A DNA stretch of 64,000 bases from Gemmatimonadota bacterium (GTDB lineage Bacteria; Gemmatimonadota; Gemmatimonadetes; Palauibacterales; KS3-K002), in contig CP070815.1 in assembly GCA_020344215.1 (NCBI GenBank), forward strand, positions 3,181,087 through 3,245,086, given 5' to 3'. Positions 44,962 through 53,681 of this stretch are shown piece after piece (positions within the stretch are counted from its first letter, which is position 1; the number at the start of each line of letters is the position of its first letter). Below the pieces are notes generated by a model, which was not told the DNA's origin, made no database searches, and saw only the letters and a program-made list of their open reading frames with translations. The position numbers and the translations under genes were made by a program.

Positions 44962-45516
44962 CTACTTATCTGTCTCGGAAGATTCCAATTCGTGACAGGT
45001 GCCGGCGCCTCGCGAGAAGGCCCGGCGCAGCCGGCGCAAAGCACGCGACTTCCGCTTCCGGATCCGCAACGCCGGCTCACCTAAACGCTCGGCGATCTCG
45101 ACCGGAGTCAGTCCCTCGAAGAACGACAGATGCAGGATGTCTCGGTCCCCGGCCGAGAGCTCCGTCAGAGCCCGCCGAACGAGGTCCCGCTCTTCGTCGC
45201 TAACTAAGGCGGCAAGTGGGTCGTCGAGGCTGGTGCCACACTCGCTCTCCAGCACGGCTTCCAGCGGGGCGCTGCGCTGGCGGGCGTGGCGTGCGTCAGC
45301 GATGACGTGGCGGGCGATCCCCCGAACGAAAGCGCCGAGCTTCTCGGGGTCCCTGGGCCGGCCGTTCCGCAGGGCCTCCAGGGCGCGCACCAGCGTCTCC
45401 TGGACCGCCTCCTCGGCGGCCTCGAGGTCGCCGAGCGCGCGCAACGCCATGATCTGGAGGCCGAGCCTTAGCTGCTCGAGCGCTGTCAGCTCCGGCTTCC
45501 CGCCAGGGGGCACCAC
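44962..45516 (-). CDS. ECF-type RNA polymerase sigma factor
   Basis: 184 residues. Region 2 (ALRALGDLEAAEEAVQETLVRALEAL, KLGAFVRGIARHVIADARHA) and region 4 (LTELSAGDRDILHLSFFEGLTPVEIAERLG, then a basic helix RIRKRKSRALRRLRRAF) are both clear. It directs transcription of an unknown set of genes, likely including its own operon. It is the first gene of the operon sigma, anti-sigma, TPR-CHAT, RCC1. The 396 bp upstream (45517-45912), shared with a divergent lipoprotein gene, must hold the promoters, but I cannot assign them. Confidence 0.9.
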   Translation of the reverse strand: MVPPGGKPELTALEQLRLGLQIMALRALGDLEAAEEAVQETLVRALEALRNGRPRDPEKLGAFVRGIARHVIADARHARQRSAPLEAVLESECGTSLDDPLAALVSDEERDLVRRALTELSAGDRDILHLSFFEGLTPVEIAERLGEPALRIRKRKSRALRRLRRAFSRGAGTCHELESSETDK

Positions 45517-45912
45517 GGCTACCTCCCCCGGTCGGAGTCACGGGCACACCCACGGTGCGCCCGCTGGGCACCACCGGTGAAGAAGTACTGCAATGATTAG
45601 GGCGTGTCTTACAACTTCGGCCCCGGCCGGGCCTCCCGCAACCCTCGCTCCGTCGGGGGGTTGGGGACCGTGTCGCGCCGAGGTGTCACGATCGGGCGCC
45701 CCGACAGACAGAGATGATGAGGGGACATACGTAGACGAGGCGAATGAGACGGCCCGTGTCTGACCGTCCGCATCAGCTATCACCCGTCCCGGCCCTCGGT
45801 GAAGGGGCCGAGCGTGCGCCGGGCGGGGAGCGCTACGACGTCTGGAATCGTGCTCCGCCGGTTCGACACGGCCGAGCAGCGTGATGACCTCCCAGCGAAA
45901 GGAGTCAGTCCG

Positions 45913-46539
45913 ATGAAGCGCATCATTCCATTCCTGCTGCTGGCCTTCGTGGCCGCGGCCTGCCAGGACGAGGGCCCCACCGTCCCGGTCGACGATCTTC
46001 AGTTCGCGGTCGACTGCGAAAAGTTGCCGGACCACCCGAAGTGCGGAGGCGACGGTGACGGAACCGTGATAGAGTCCATCGAGGGCGACTACTGGATGAC
46101 TGTCTATCTGTTGCCGGCCGGTCCATATCAAGACCGCTGGGCTTGGTTCGACGCAAAGAAGTACGATGATGGGACTGTGGTGGGTGAGTGGCGGGTCGAG
46201 AGGTTTTCTATTAGCACCGGTCACCGTGTGAGCAAGAGCAGTGGCAACATTAGCTGCTTCACGATAATAGAAAACCAGGCCTGGATTGGTGGAACACAAA
46301 AGCGTGTTCCCGGGGACAGTAACCACGTGCTGTGGCGCGTTATTGACGGTGATCCTGTCGGCGCTGATGACCAATCCACCATGGTTTGCCACCATATGCC
46401 CTACCCGGGGGGCTACTACGGATGCTTTGAGTTGGCCGATTACGACGACGAAATGTACTGCGCAGAAACTCCGCCGTACCCCGACTACGCGCTGCATCCC
46501 CCGATCGACAGCGGCACTGTCGTTCTTACCGTGTACTAA
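45913..46539 (+). CDS. Small lipoprotein, unknown function
   Basis: 208 residues from ATG 45913, with AAAGGAG upstream. The signal ends in AFVAAAC, a lipobox. The mature part has many aromatic residues and five or six cysteines (VDCEKLPDHPKCGGDGDG, NISCF, MVCHHMPYPGGYYGCF, MYCAE). It is encoded divergently from the sigma factor and could be controlled by it. GC content is visibly lower in its second half than in its neighbours. No family recognised. Confidence 0.65.
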   Translation: MKRIIPFLLLAFVAAACQDEGPTVPVDDLQFAVDCEKLPDHPKCGGDGDGTVIESIEGDYWMTVYLLPAGPYQDRWAWFDAKKYDDGTVVGEWRVERFSISTGHRVSKSSGNISCFTIIENQAWIGGTQKRVPGDSNHVLWRVIDGDPVGADDQSTMVCHHMPYPGGYYGCFELADYDDEMYCAETPPYPDYALHPPIDSGTVVLTVY

Positions 46540-46576
46540 TCCAAGATTACCCGCCTCTCGCCAACCATCCGAGAAG

Positions 46577-46598
46577 AGGGCAGCCTTCGAGCTGCCCT
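46577..46598 (+). terminator. Terminator-like hairpin after the small lipoprotein gene
   Basis: AGGGCAGC (46577-46584) pairs with GCTGCCCT (46591-46598) around CTTCGA. It has 8 perfect base pairs and lies 37 bp after the stop codon; no T-run follows. Confidence 0.55.
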
Positions 46599-46663
46599 CG
46601 CCGTCTCGCTGAACCGCGCATCTCCACGAGATGGCCAGAGGGAAAGGCGCAATCGGTTCTGCC

Positions 46664-46690
46664 ACCTGTGACCTTCGGCTCCGGAGGCCG
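46664..46690 (-). repeat. tRNA-Arg 3'-half fragment R2
   Basis: 27 consecutive bases are identical to 60553-60579 inside the tRNA-Arg(CCG) gene (T-arm 5' strand, variable loop, anticodon-arm 3' side). A GC-rich tail follows. It lies about 94 bp upstream of operator module B. Confidence 0.8.
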
Positions 46691-46783
46691 GCGACGAGCG
46701 CCGGCCGGCGTCGTTGTGTGTTCTTTCCGGGATCGTTACTGAGGGAGGCGAAGGTGTACCGCACGTACTAGCCGTAGCGACGG

Positions 46784-46883
46784 TTGTCCAAGCGGACACT
46801 CGGTCTGGCCAAAGGGGTGTCCGCCCGGACACGATCCAGCCTCGCGTAGCTCCCTGCCATCCGTAGCTCGATCGCATAACTGC
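46784..46883 (+). promoter_or_regulatory. Paired-operator promoter module B
   Basis: TTGTCC-AAGC-GGACAC (46784-46799) and GTGTCC-GCCC-GGACAC (46817-46832, perfect) lie 33 bp apart; GATC (46833-46836) touches the second. A TAACT box starts at 46877, 44 bp after GATC. ATG 47012 follows 135 bp later, after ACCGGGAGAGGAGG (46993-47006), a 14-mer also found at the same place in module C. Confidence 0.65.
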
Positions 46884-47011
46884 CTGTAAAGAAACGGGAT
46901 ACTCGGTGTGCCCGGTCCGTCGGGGCCTTTGGCCCGCGACCTGCCCTCGGGTGGTGGCAGTGGGATGGGGATGTGGTCAGTGAAGCGTCTGCACCGGGAG
47001 AGGAGGATCTC

Positions 47012-47722
47012 ATGGCTACTTGGCTTGCAGTGCTGACGATTCAGTGCCTGGCGATTGGCGGAGCCGGTCCGGCAACTGAAGCGAGGCAGGATACGCTCCC
47101 TAGTCTGGAGGAGGTCCTGGAGCGTTACGTCGAGGCCGTCGGTGGGCGCGAGGCGATCGAGCGGTTGACGACCCGAGTGTTGACGGGCCGGTTGGTGACC
47201 GACCTGCCGACGAGGGAGCCGCCGGTGTACGAATCGGATGGCTTCACGATCTACGCGAAGGTGCCGCGAAGGTATCTGTACATTCAGCAATCGGCTTGGG
47301 GCACGCGTCGGGAAGGTTACGACGGCCAGAACTGCTGGAGCTGGGCCGGTGCCGACATTGCACTCGACGCGCACTACGACCGCAGGTTCGCCTGGCTCGT
47401 CGATCCTCAGAACGCCCTGCGCATGTGGGACTATTTCCCCGACATGAGGATGCGCGGTGTCGCGACGCTGGAAGGGCGATCGGCGTATCTGGTCGATATC
47501 GACGACGATCGCTCGCACACTCTCTACTTCGATGCCGAGACCGGGCTGCTGGTCCGGCTCGGCTACAACAGAAAGTTACGCGACTACCGCGAGGTGGACG
47601 GAGTGCTGGTCCCCTTCCGCATGGCTCTCAGCAGGAAGGGCGGGTCCAGCACCTACATCTTCGAGAAGATCGAGCACAATATCCCGATCGAAGATGCTCA
47701 GCTCGCCGCGCCGATCAGATAA
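47012..47722 (+). CDS. Secreted LolA-like-fold protein
   Basis: 236 residues from ATG 47012, which has AGGAGG 5 nt upstream. A signal peptide (WLAVLTIQCLAIGGAGPA) is followed by LEEVLERYVEAVGGREAIERL, the usual opening of exported proteins with an outer-membrane lipoprotein-carrier-like half-barrel, and it ends with VDGVLVPFRM and IPIEDAQLAAP, the usual close. It probably binds a lipid or hydrophobic ligand in the periplasm. It is transcribed from paired-operator module B and ends at a strong hairpin. Confidence 0.75.
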   Translation: MATWLAVLTIQCLAIGGAGPATEARQDTLPSLEEVLERYVEAVGGREAIERLTTRVLTGRLVTDLPTREPPVYESDGFTIYAKVPRRYLYIQQSAWGTRREGYDGQNCWSWAGADIALDAHYDRRFAWLVDPQNALRMWDYFPDMRMRGVATLEGRSAYLVDIDDDRSHTLYFDAETGLLVRLGYNRKLRDYREVDGVLVPFRMALSRKGGSSTYIFEKIEHNIPIEDAQLAAPIR

Positions 47723-47728
47723 GCAGCG

Positions 47729-47764
47729 GAGCCCTGCCGATCCGACTCTTGATCGGCAGGGCTC
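47729..47764. terminator. Strong bidirectional terminator hairpin
   Basis: GAGCCCTGCCGATC (47729-47742) pairs perfectly over 14 bp with GATCGGCAGGGCTC (47751-47764), loop CGACTCTT. It lies between converging genes. Confidence 0.8.
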
Positions 47765-47808
47765 GACCGCCTCGCAGTGCGCCCGCCTGGGCGCTCTTCG
47801 ATAGTCTA

Positions 47809-48867
47809 TTACAGCGGCAGTCCCTGGATATCGAGGTTCGTGAGGCCGGCCTGCCTCGCATGTTCGACGACCTCGATGTACTCCGCGCGGGTCAGTCGCC
47901 GCGAGATCTCAGGATAGTCAAAGGCTCTGTACATCGGCCGGTACTGAGACATGATATTGACGTAGGTGTCCTTCGGCAGGTTCTCGGCGATCCAGTCGAT
48001 CACCTGCTTGGACCCGCTGACACTGTTCGGCATCACCAGGTGGCGGACCATCAGGCCCCGGTACATCAGTCCGTCGGCCGCCGGTTTGGCGACACCGACC
48101 TGGCGGTGCATCTCCAACAGGGCCGCCTTGGTAATCTCCGGATACGTGTCGGCGCCCGAGGAGTACTTCGACGCCATCGCGCTCTCGGCGTACTTGAAGT
48201 CGGGAAGGTAGATGTCGACTATGCCGTCGAGCGTGCTCAGAATCTCCGGTCGCTCCCAGCCGCAGGTGTTGTAAACCAGCGGCACCCTCAATCCTCGGGC
48301 GGCAGCGATATCGAGTGCCAGCACGATATGAGCCGAGTAGTGGGTCGGCGTGACAATGTTGATATTGTGGCAACCGATCCCCTGCAGGTACAGCATCATA
48401 TCGGCCAGGTCCTCGACGCTTCTCGGCGCCCCCTCGCCTCCCTGGCTGATCTGCCAGTTGATGCAGAAGACACACCGCAGGTTGCAGTTGCTGAAGAAGA
48501 CCGTACCGGAGCCGCCGCGCCCGACCAGGGGCCGCTCCTCTCCGAAATGCGGGTTGTGGGCGGCGACGACGAGTTGCGATGTAGCCTGACAGAACCCTGC
48601 CTGCCCACCTAGCCGTGTGGCACCGCATTCCCTGGGGCAGAGCGAGCAGCGTTCCATGAGCTGCCAGAGCTCTGCGCCCCTGCGTCCCAGCTCGCCGCTG
48701 CGGTGCAGCTGCAGATAACCCGGCTCGAAGTCGGGATCGGTCTGAGAGGCTGCCCTTGACTGTCTCGGCCGGCATGCCGCGTTGAGGAACGGGAAGGTGG
48801 AACCCAGGCTGGCGACTGCTAGGGAGAGGACCGATCCGATGAACTTCCTTCTCGATAGCTGCCTCAT
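47809..48867 (-). CDS. PflA-like radical SAM protein with twin-arginine signal
   Basis: 352 residues. The radical SAM cluster motif CNLRCVFC (CxxxCxxC) is intact, preceded by a cysteine-rich segment (CSLCPRECGATRLGGQAGFC) typical of the PflX/PflA-like family, and the barrel continues with GCHNINIVTPTHY and PLVYNTCGWE. Unusually, the N-terminus is a twin-arginine-type leader (SRRKFIGSVLSLAVASLGSTF, followed by NAAC). Radical SAM chemistry needs cytoplasmic reductants, so export is unexpected. Substrate unknown. It is divergent from the M3 peptidase gene (217 bp between starts). Confidence 0.85.
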   Translation of the reverse strand: MRQLSRRKFIGSVLSLAVASLGSTFPFLNAACRPRQSRAASQTDPDFEPGYLQLHRSGELGRRGAELWQLMERCSLCPRECGATRLGGQAGFCQATSQLVVAAHNPHFGEERPLVGRGGSGTVFFSNCNLRCVFCINWQISQGGEGAPRSVEDLADMMLYLQGIGCHNINIVTPTHYSAHIVLALDIAAARGLRVPLVYNTCGWERPEILSTLDGIVDIYLPDFKYAESAMASKYSSGADTYPEITKAALLEMHRQVGVAKPAADGLMYRGLMVRHLVMPNSVSGSKQVIDWIAENLPKDTYVNIMSQYRPMYRAFDYPEISRRLTRAEYIEVVEHARQAGLTNLDIQGLPL

Positions 48868-49084
48868 CGGAATCCCTCCTGCTAGAGATACCGGGAGAAT
48901 TCTTCTCCAATCTACAGGAAGTCTAGCCCGCTTTCCAACGCGGGACGGGGTTCGTCAGACTGCCAGCGCCCCTTGCGATGGCGGTGACCGGATCGCATCA
49001 GTATATGCCCCCAACCGTTGCCCGCATCACCGGGGCCGCGACGGCGCTGTCGCTGAGGTTCCGGGCAAGATGAGGAGGAGTCAG

Positions 49085-51286
49085 ATGCGATTCGCTTGCC
49101 GAGTCCTTGCCGTCTGCTTGCTGATGGTTGGGTCCACCGTGTGCGCGGCCGCCACACTGGTCAGCCAGCCGGCGACGCCCCTGGCGGCGCGGCATCTCGA
49201 GGCCCAGTCGGACGAGACGCAGGCGGCGGGGCAAGAAGAGACGACCCAGGAGAACCCCCTGCTTGGGTCCTGGGAGACGCCGTTCGGCGTTCCACCGTTC
49301 GGCGAAATCGAGGACGGGCACTACCTGCCCGCGTTCCAGGCCGCGATGGCCGAGCATAAGGCAGAGATCGCTGCCATCGTCGACGATCCCGAGCCACCGA
49401 CTTTCGCCAATACGATCGAGGCCCTCGAGCGAACCGGCGGAACGCTCAGCCGCGTCCGCAGCGTGTTCTTCGCCATCAACTCGGCCCACTCGAACGACGC
49501 GATCCGCGAGATCGCGCGCACGGTCGCACCGGAGCTCGCCGCGCACCGGGACGACATCGTCTTGAACCGCGCGCTTTACGACAAGGTGAAGGCCGTCTAC
49601 GACCAGCGGGATCAGCTGGACCTCACGCCCGAGCAGACCCGACTTCTCGAGGAGATGCACAAGGCGTTTGTGCGGAGCGGGGTCAACCTGGAGGAACAGG
49701 ATCAGGTACGGCTGCGTGAGATCAACAGCGAGTTGGCCGAGCTGTCGCAGAGGTTCGGACAGAATCTGCTCAAAGAGACCAACGACTTCGAGCTGCACGT
49801 CACCGACCAGGCCGATCTCGGGAATCTGCCGCAAAGCCTGGTTGCGGCGGCGGAAATGGAAGCTCGGCGCCGTGGGCATGAGAGCGGTTGGTCTTTCACT
49901 CTGCAGCGCCCGAGCATCAACCCGTTTCTCCAGTACTCGCCGAACCGTGATATGCGGCGCGAGGTGTTCATGGGCTACGCGCTGCGCGGCGACAACGACA
50001 ACGAGGCGGATAACAAAGCGATCCTGACCCGGATGGCGTCGCTCCGTGCGGAGCGGGCCAAGTTGATGGGCTACGAGAGCCACGCCGGCTACGTGCTGTC
50101 GGACAACATGGCGGAGAACCCCGAACGGGTTTACGAGCTGCTCGATCAGATCTGGCAGCCGGCACTGCGCGTGGCGGGAGCTGAACGCGACGCGCTGCAG
50201 GAGATGATGCAGACTGACGGCATCGAGGACGACCTGGAGGGTTGGGACTGGCGCTACTACGCGGAGAAAGTCCGCAAGGCGCGGTACGATCTCGACGAGC
50301 AGGCTCTGAGACCCTACTTCGAGGTCACGGCCGTGCGCGACGGCGCGTTCATGGTCGCCAACAAGTTGTTCGGGCTCACGTTCACCGAGTTGATGGACGT
50401 CCCCAGGTGGCACCCGGACCAGCAGGTGTTCGAGGTTCGGGAGGCTGACGGGGCTCACGTGGGCATTCTCTACATGGACTTCTTCGCCCGCGAGAGCAAG
50501 CGCGGTGGTGCGTGGATGAACGATCTGCGCGCTCAGTCGCGCCTCGACGGCGACGTCAAGGCGATCGTCACCACCAACTTCAACTTCGCGCCGCCGACGG
50601 ACGACACACCGTCGCTCCTATCGTTCGGCGACGCGGAGACGGTCTATCACGAGTTCGGGCATGCGCTCCACGGCTTGCTCTCCGACGTCACCTACGAGTC
50701 GCTGTCCGGGACCAACGTGCCGCGCGACTTCGTGGAGTTTCCGTCCCAAATAATGGAGCACTGGATGAGCGAGCCGGAGGTAATGCGGCTCTACGCGCAG
50801 CACTACCGGACCGGTGAGACCATCCCTGACGAGCTGATCGACAAGATCCAGGCCTCCGGGAAGTTCAACCAGGGGTTCGCCACCGTCGAGTACTTGGCCG
50901 CCTCTTACCTCGACATGGCGTGGCACACCCTGAGCGAACCTGAAGAGAAGGAGCCGCGCTCGTTCGAGGACGTCGAGATGGCGCGCATCGGGCTGATCGA
51001 CGAGATCATCCCGCGCTACCGGAGCACCTACTTCGCCCACATCTTCTCGGGCGGCTACTCGGCTGGCTACTACAGCTACATCTGGGCAGAGGTGCTGGAT
51101 GCCGATGGCTTCCAGGCGTTCAAGGAAACGAGTCTGTTCGACCAGGAGACCGCGCGCAGATACCGGGAGCTCGTGCTCGCCAAGGGCGGCACCCGACCGG
51201 GGATGGAGCTGTACGAGGCGTTCCGCGGTCGGCCGCCGTCGATCGAGCCGCTGCTCGAGCTCCGAGGGCTGACGCCGGGCAACTGA
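49085..51286 (+). CDS. M3-family peptidyl-dipeptidase (Dcp-like), exported
   Basis: 733 residues from ATG 49085. Signal peptide (VLAVCLLMVGSTVCAAA), a short acidic linker, then the helical M3 fold starting NPLLGSWETPFGVPPFGEI. The zinc motif HExxH is in YHEFGHALHGLLSDVTY, with the third ligand Glu expected in the following helix (VEFPSQIMEHW). YFAHIFSGGYSAGYYSYIWAE and MELYEAFRGRPPSIEPLL are the family's closing motifs. It removes dipeptides from peptide C-termini in the periplasm. Active site complete. Start chosen for the signal peptide; upstream in-frame codons are not protein-like. Confidence 0.93.
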   Translation: MRFACRVLAVCLLMVGSTVCAAATLVSQPATPLAARHLEAQSDETQAAGQEETTQENPLLGSWETPFGVPPFGEIEDGHYLPAFQAAMAEHKAEIAAIVDDPEPPTFANTIEALERTGGTLSRVRSVFFAINSAHSNDAIREIARTVAPELAAHRDDIVLNRALYDKVKAVYDQRDQLDLTPEQTRLLEEMHKAFVRSGVNLEEQDQVRLREINSELAELSQRFGQNLLKETNDFELHVTDQADLGNLPQSLVAAAEMEARRRGHESGWSFTLQRPSINPFLQYSPNRDMRREVFMGYALRGDNDNEADNKAILTRMASLRAERAKLMGYESHAGYVLSDNMAENPERVYELLDQIWQPALRVAGAERDALQEMMQTDGIEDDLEGWDWRYYAEKVRKARYDLDEQALRPYFEVTAVRDGAFMVANKLFGLTFTELMDVPRWHPDQQVFEVREADGAHVGILYMDFFARESKRGGAWMNDLRAQSRLDGDVKAIVTTNFNFAPPTDDTPSLLSFGDAETVYHEFGHALHGLLSDVTYESLSGTNVPRDFVEFPSQIMEHWMSEPEVMRLYAQHYRTGETIPDELIDKIQASGKFNQGFATVEYLAASYLDMAWHTLSEPEEKEPRSFEDVEMARIGLIDEIIPRYRSTYFAHIFSGGYSAGYYSYIWAEVLDADGFQAFKETSLFDQETARRYRELVLAKGGTRPGMELYEAFRGRPPSIEPLLELRGLTPGN

Positions 51287-51316
51287 ACCGCGTCGCCCGC
51301 TGCTGAGAATGGTGTG

Positions 51317-51348
51317 AAGCCCTGTCGCCTGGCTGGCGGCAGGGCTTT
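51317..51348 (+). terminator. Intrinsic terminator after the M3 peptidase gene
   Basis: AAGCCCTG plus TCGCC (51317-51329) pairs with GGCGG plus CAGGGCTT (51335-51347) with a small mismatch, then TTTCG. It lies 30 bp after the stop. Confidence 0.7.
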
Positions 51349-51363
51349 CGCTTGGCTGGCAGT

Positions 51364-51408
51364 ACGCCTGTCACGATTCGAGCCGGTGACCTTCGGCCGC
51401 GGAGGTCG
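51364..51408 (-). repeat. tRNA-Arg 3'-half fragment R3
   Basis: 37 of 45 positions match 60535-60579 of the intact tRNA-Arg without gaps, from the acceptor 3' strand through the T-arm to the anticodon-arm side. It lies just after the M3 peptidase terminator. A palindrome GACTC-TTGC-GAGTC follows at about 51440, in place of the paired operators seen after other copies. Confidence 0.75.
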
Positions 51409-51570
51409 TCGACGAGTGTTTGCCAAGGTCGGCAAGTCGAGACTCTTGCGAGTCATCGACGATCGCGCTTAACAGTATCTCGACACTGGCTCCACCAAAG
51501 CTTCAATCATCCTCAGAGGTGTGCCGGTAGATTTGTTCCAGGGCAGATGCCAGGACACTTCTTAGGAGGC

Positions 51571-51879
51571 ATGATCATAGGTGCTCGTCCTGTGTCGGCA
51601 ATCGCTCTGGCGCTCGCGTTGGTCTGTGCGGGGTCCGGCTTTGCTCAGCAGACCGCCGAGGAGCTTTATCAGGCAGGCCTCTATCAGGAAGAGGTCCAGG
51701 GAAACCTGGAGAGCGCCACCGACCTGTAGACGCAGTGGAGACGGGAGTCATCACGGAAGACGCGCAGAACTTGCACATCGACTGGTCGCCGGACGGGGAG
51801 AAGATCGTCTTCGCCTTCTCGAGCGGTGGTGAGCCCGAGCTCTGGCTAGTGAGCGACTTCCTGCCGGAAGACAGCTAGT
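51571..51879 (+). pseudogene. Remnant of an exported TPR/PD40 propeller protein with internal deletion
   Basis: ATG 51571 (AGGAGG just upstream) opens a signal peptide (VSAIALALALVCAGSGFA) and QQTAEELYQAGLYQEEVQGN, ending at a TAG at 51727-51729. In another frame further on, WSPDGEKIVFAFSSGGEPEL and LWLVSDFLPEDS end at 51879, a typical last blade of a PD40 propeller. The middle of the gene (several hundred codons in intact relatives) is missing. The 218 bp that follow hold nothing recognisable. Confidence 0.6.
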
Positions 51880-52097
51880 CTGCGCCCCCCTAAACGACAT
51901 CTCTGCTTGGGCCCCAGGGCTCGCCTGGATATCGCTGCATAGCCACGGCGAGCCCGATCAATCTCCCGAGAGCGAGGGTTGGGTGCTGGCGGGGGACGAG
52001 CGCCGGACGGCTATGTCGGCGGGTCGCGACCCTACCGGGTCACTTAGTGGCGTCCTAGCTTGTCCAGACCTTCGGCCCGACGGGAGGTGCCCAAGCC

Positions 52098-53360
52098 ATG
52101 ACTGTCGTCTGTCTCCCGAACTGCGCCTTTCTGTCGGAGACCTCCCGGATGATCGCGGTCTTTCGGAGTCTCCAGGATCTGGGAGTCCCGGCTCTCATGG
52201 CCACGCACGGGGGTACCTACGAGTTCGCACTCAGGCGCGAGGGCATACCTTACCAGACCCTCGAGCCGCGGATGAGCGCGGAGGAATGCCGTCACTTCGT
52301 CGAGAAGGTCGTCAACCCTCGCGTCCCCATCTACGACGCGGACGTGCTCGAGTCGCACGTCCGCTCGGAGATGGATCTCTTCAGGCAGTACGAGGCGAGC
52401 GCCGTGCTCATCGGCTTCACGCTGTCTGCCGTTTTATCGGCCCGGGGCGTCGGCGCTCCTCTAATTGTCACACACCTGGGGTCGTTCGTGCCACCGGCTC
52501 TGGAGCAGGGGATATTCGGGTTCGCAGAGTACATCGATAACCCGATCACCGCCCTGCTGCCCGGCTTGTGGCTGGACCGTCTGGCTGGCTGGGTGTTCCA
52601 GAGGGCACGTTGGCAGACGCGGCTCTTCAACTCGGTGGCCGATCGGTTAGAAGTCGAGCGTGTGCGGAGCACCATGGATGTTCTGATGGGAGACCTTACG
52701 CTGGTAACGGACGTGCCGGAGATCGTCGGTATTCCTGAGGAGGAGCTCGAGGCCTGGCGGCCGCGCGACACTCGCTACTTGCGGCCGACGGCCAGACTGC
52801 AGTATGCCGGTGCGATCTTCGCCCGGGTGTTCGGCGATGTGCCGGAGGACGTGTCGGATTTCTTGCAGACCGAGAGACCGAAGGTGTACGTGTCGCTGGC
52901 CTCGAGTCGCCGTGAGTATGTGGAACGTGTCGTGGCTGCGCTGGCAGTTATGGACGTACGCGCCGTCGTCACAGCGACTGTGCACGAGGGCAGCTTCGGC
53001 GAGTCCGACAACATTCTGATCAAGGACTTTCTGCCGTCCCATCAGGTCATGCCGATGTGCGACCTCGCCATTATCCACGGTGGACAAGGCAGTGTGCAGA
53101 CCGCGATCTCGGCTGCTCTCCCACTAGTCGGCATCCCGTTACAGCCCGAGCAGAATTTCAATCTGAGGCAGGTCGAGCGGCATGGCGGAGGCCTCTGTAT
53201 GTCGTTGAGAAGCCTGAGGCGGGGCAAGCTGCGGAGCGCTGTAGACCGTGTGCTGGGCGACCCGAGTTACCGGGCCTCGATGTCGCGCCTACAAACCTGG
53301 CAAGCAGCTCGCGATGGGCCGCTCGAAGCAGCACGGGCAATACGATCACTGCTTGCCTGA
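52098..53360 (+). CDS. UGT/MGT-like glycosyltransferase (GT-B fold)
   Basis: 420 residues from ATG 52098 (GGGAGG 11 nt upstream). The C-terminal half carries the nucleotide-sugar signature FLPSHQVMPMCDLAIIHGGQGSVQTAISAALPLVGIPLQPEQ, seen in short as HGGQGS and the PLQPEQ loop. The N-terminal half begins VVCLPNCAFLSETSRMIAVF. It resembles glycosyltransferases that decorate lipids or natural products. The acceptor cannot be told and no biosynthetic genes are next to it. Confidence 0.82.
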   Translation: MTVVCLPNCAFLSETSRMIAVFRSLQDLGVPALMATHGGTYEFALRREGIPYQTLEPRMSAEECRHFVEKVVNPRVPIYDADVLESHVRSEMDLFRQYEASAVLIGFTLSAVLSARGVGAPLIVTHLGSFVPPALEQGIFGFAEYIDNPITALLPGLWLDRLAGWVFQRARWQTRLFNSVADRLEVERVRSTMDVLMGDLTLVTDVPEIVGIPEEELEAWRPRDTRYLRPTARLQYAGAIFARVFGDVPEDVSDFLQTERPKVYVSLASSRREYVERVVAALAVMDVRAVVTATVHEGSFGESDNILIKDFLPSHQVMPMCDLAIIHGGQGSVQTAISAALPLVGIPLQPEQNFNLRQVERHGGGLCMSLRSLRRGKLRSAVDRVLGDPSYRASMSRLQTWQAARDGPLEAARAIRSLLA

Positions 53361-53394
53361 TAGGCGAGCGACCCGAATGGCGCGCGGGGTACAG

Positions 53395-53411
53395 TCGGCT
53401 TCGGAGTCCGA
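53395..53411 (-). repeat. Short tRNA-Arg fragment R5 (weak)
   Basis: TCGGCTTCGGAGTCCGA matches the anticodon-arm part of the tRNA-Arg at 15 of 17 positions. Alone it would not be convincing, but it lies about 50 bp upstream of operator module C, as R2 lies upstream of module B. Confidence 0.35.
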
Positions 53412-53460
53412 GGACGACCGGCCGCACCGCGTACTTCCCCCTAGGTATCGTTCCTTGGCT

Positions 53461-53561
53461 GTGTCCTGTGGAACACGCAGGCACGCCTGAGCGCGTGTCC
53501 ACCGGCACACGATCGACCCGGCCTGGTTTGCTGGTGTAGGATCTCCGCACCGTGTAATCGC
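53461..53561 (+). promoter_or_regulatory. Paired-operator promoter module C
   Basis: GTGTCC-TGTG-GAACAC (53461-53476) and GTGTCC-ACCG-GCACAC (53495-53510) lie 34 bp apart; GATC (53511-53514) touches the second. TAATC starts at 53555, 44 bp after GATC. GTG 53682 is 127 bp further, after ACCGGGAGAGGAGG (53663-53676), the same 14-mer and spacing as in module B. Confidence 0.65.
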
Positions 53562-53681
53562 TTCTTTGCGAACGGGTTGCGCCTCGTGACCCGGCCCGCC
53601 GCTGGCTGGTCCCGCGCTTGCCCGCTCAGCGCTGCGGGCGGGGGGTGAGGGGCTAGACTCAAACCGGGAGAGGAGGGCTTC

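Noticed and set aside
46784..46832. GTGTCC-N4-GGACAC palindromes as sigma-54 enhancer sites for the NtrY-type system at the left edge
   Set aside because: I find no convincing -24/-12 element (TGGCAC-N5-TTGC) downstream of any of the three modules; a TAACT box at fixed distance fits better.
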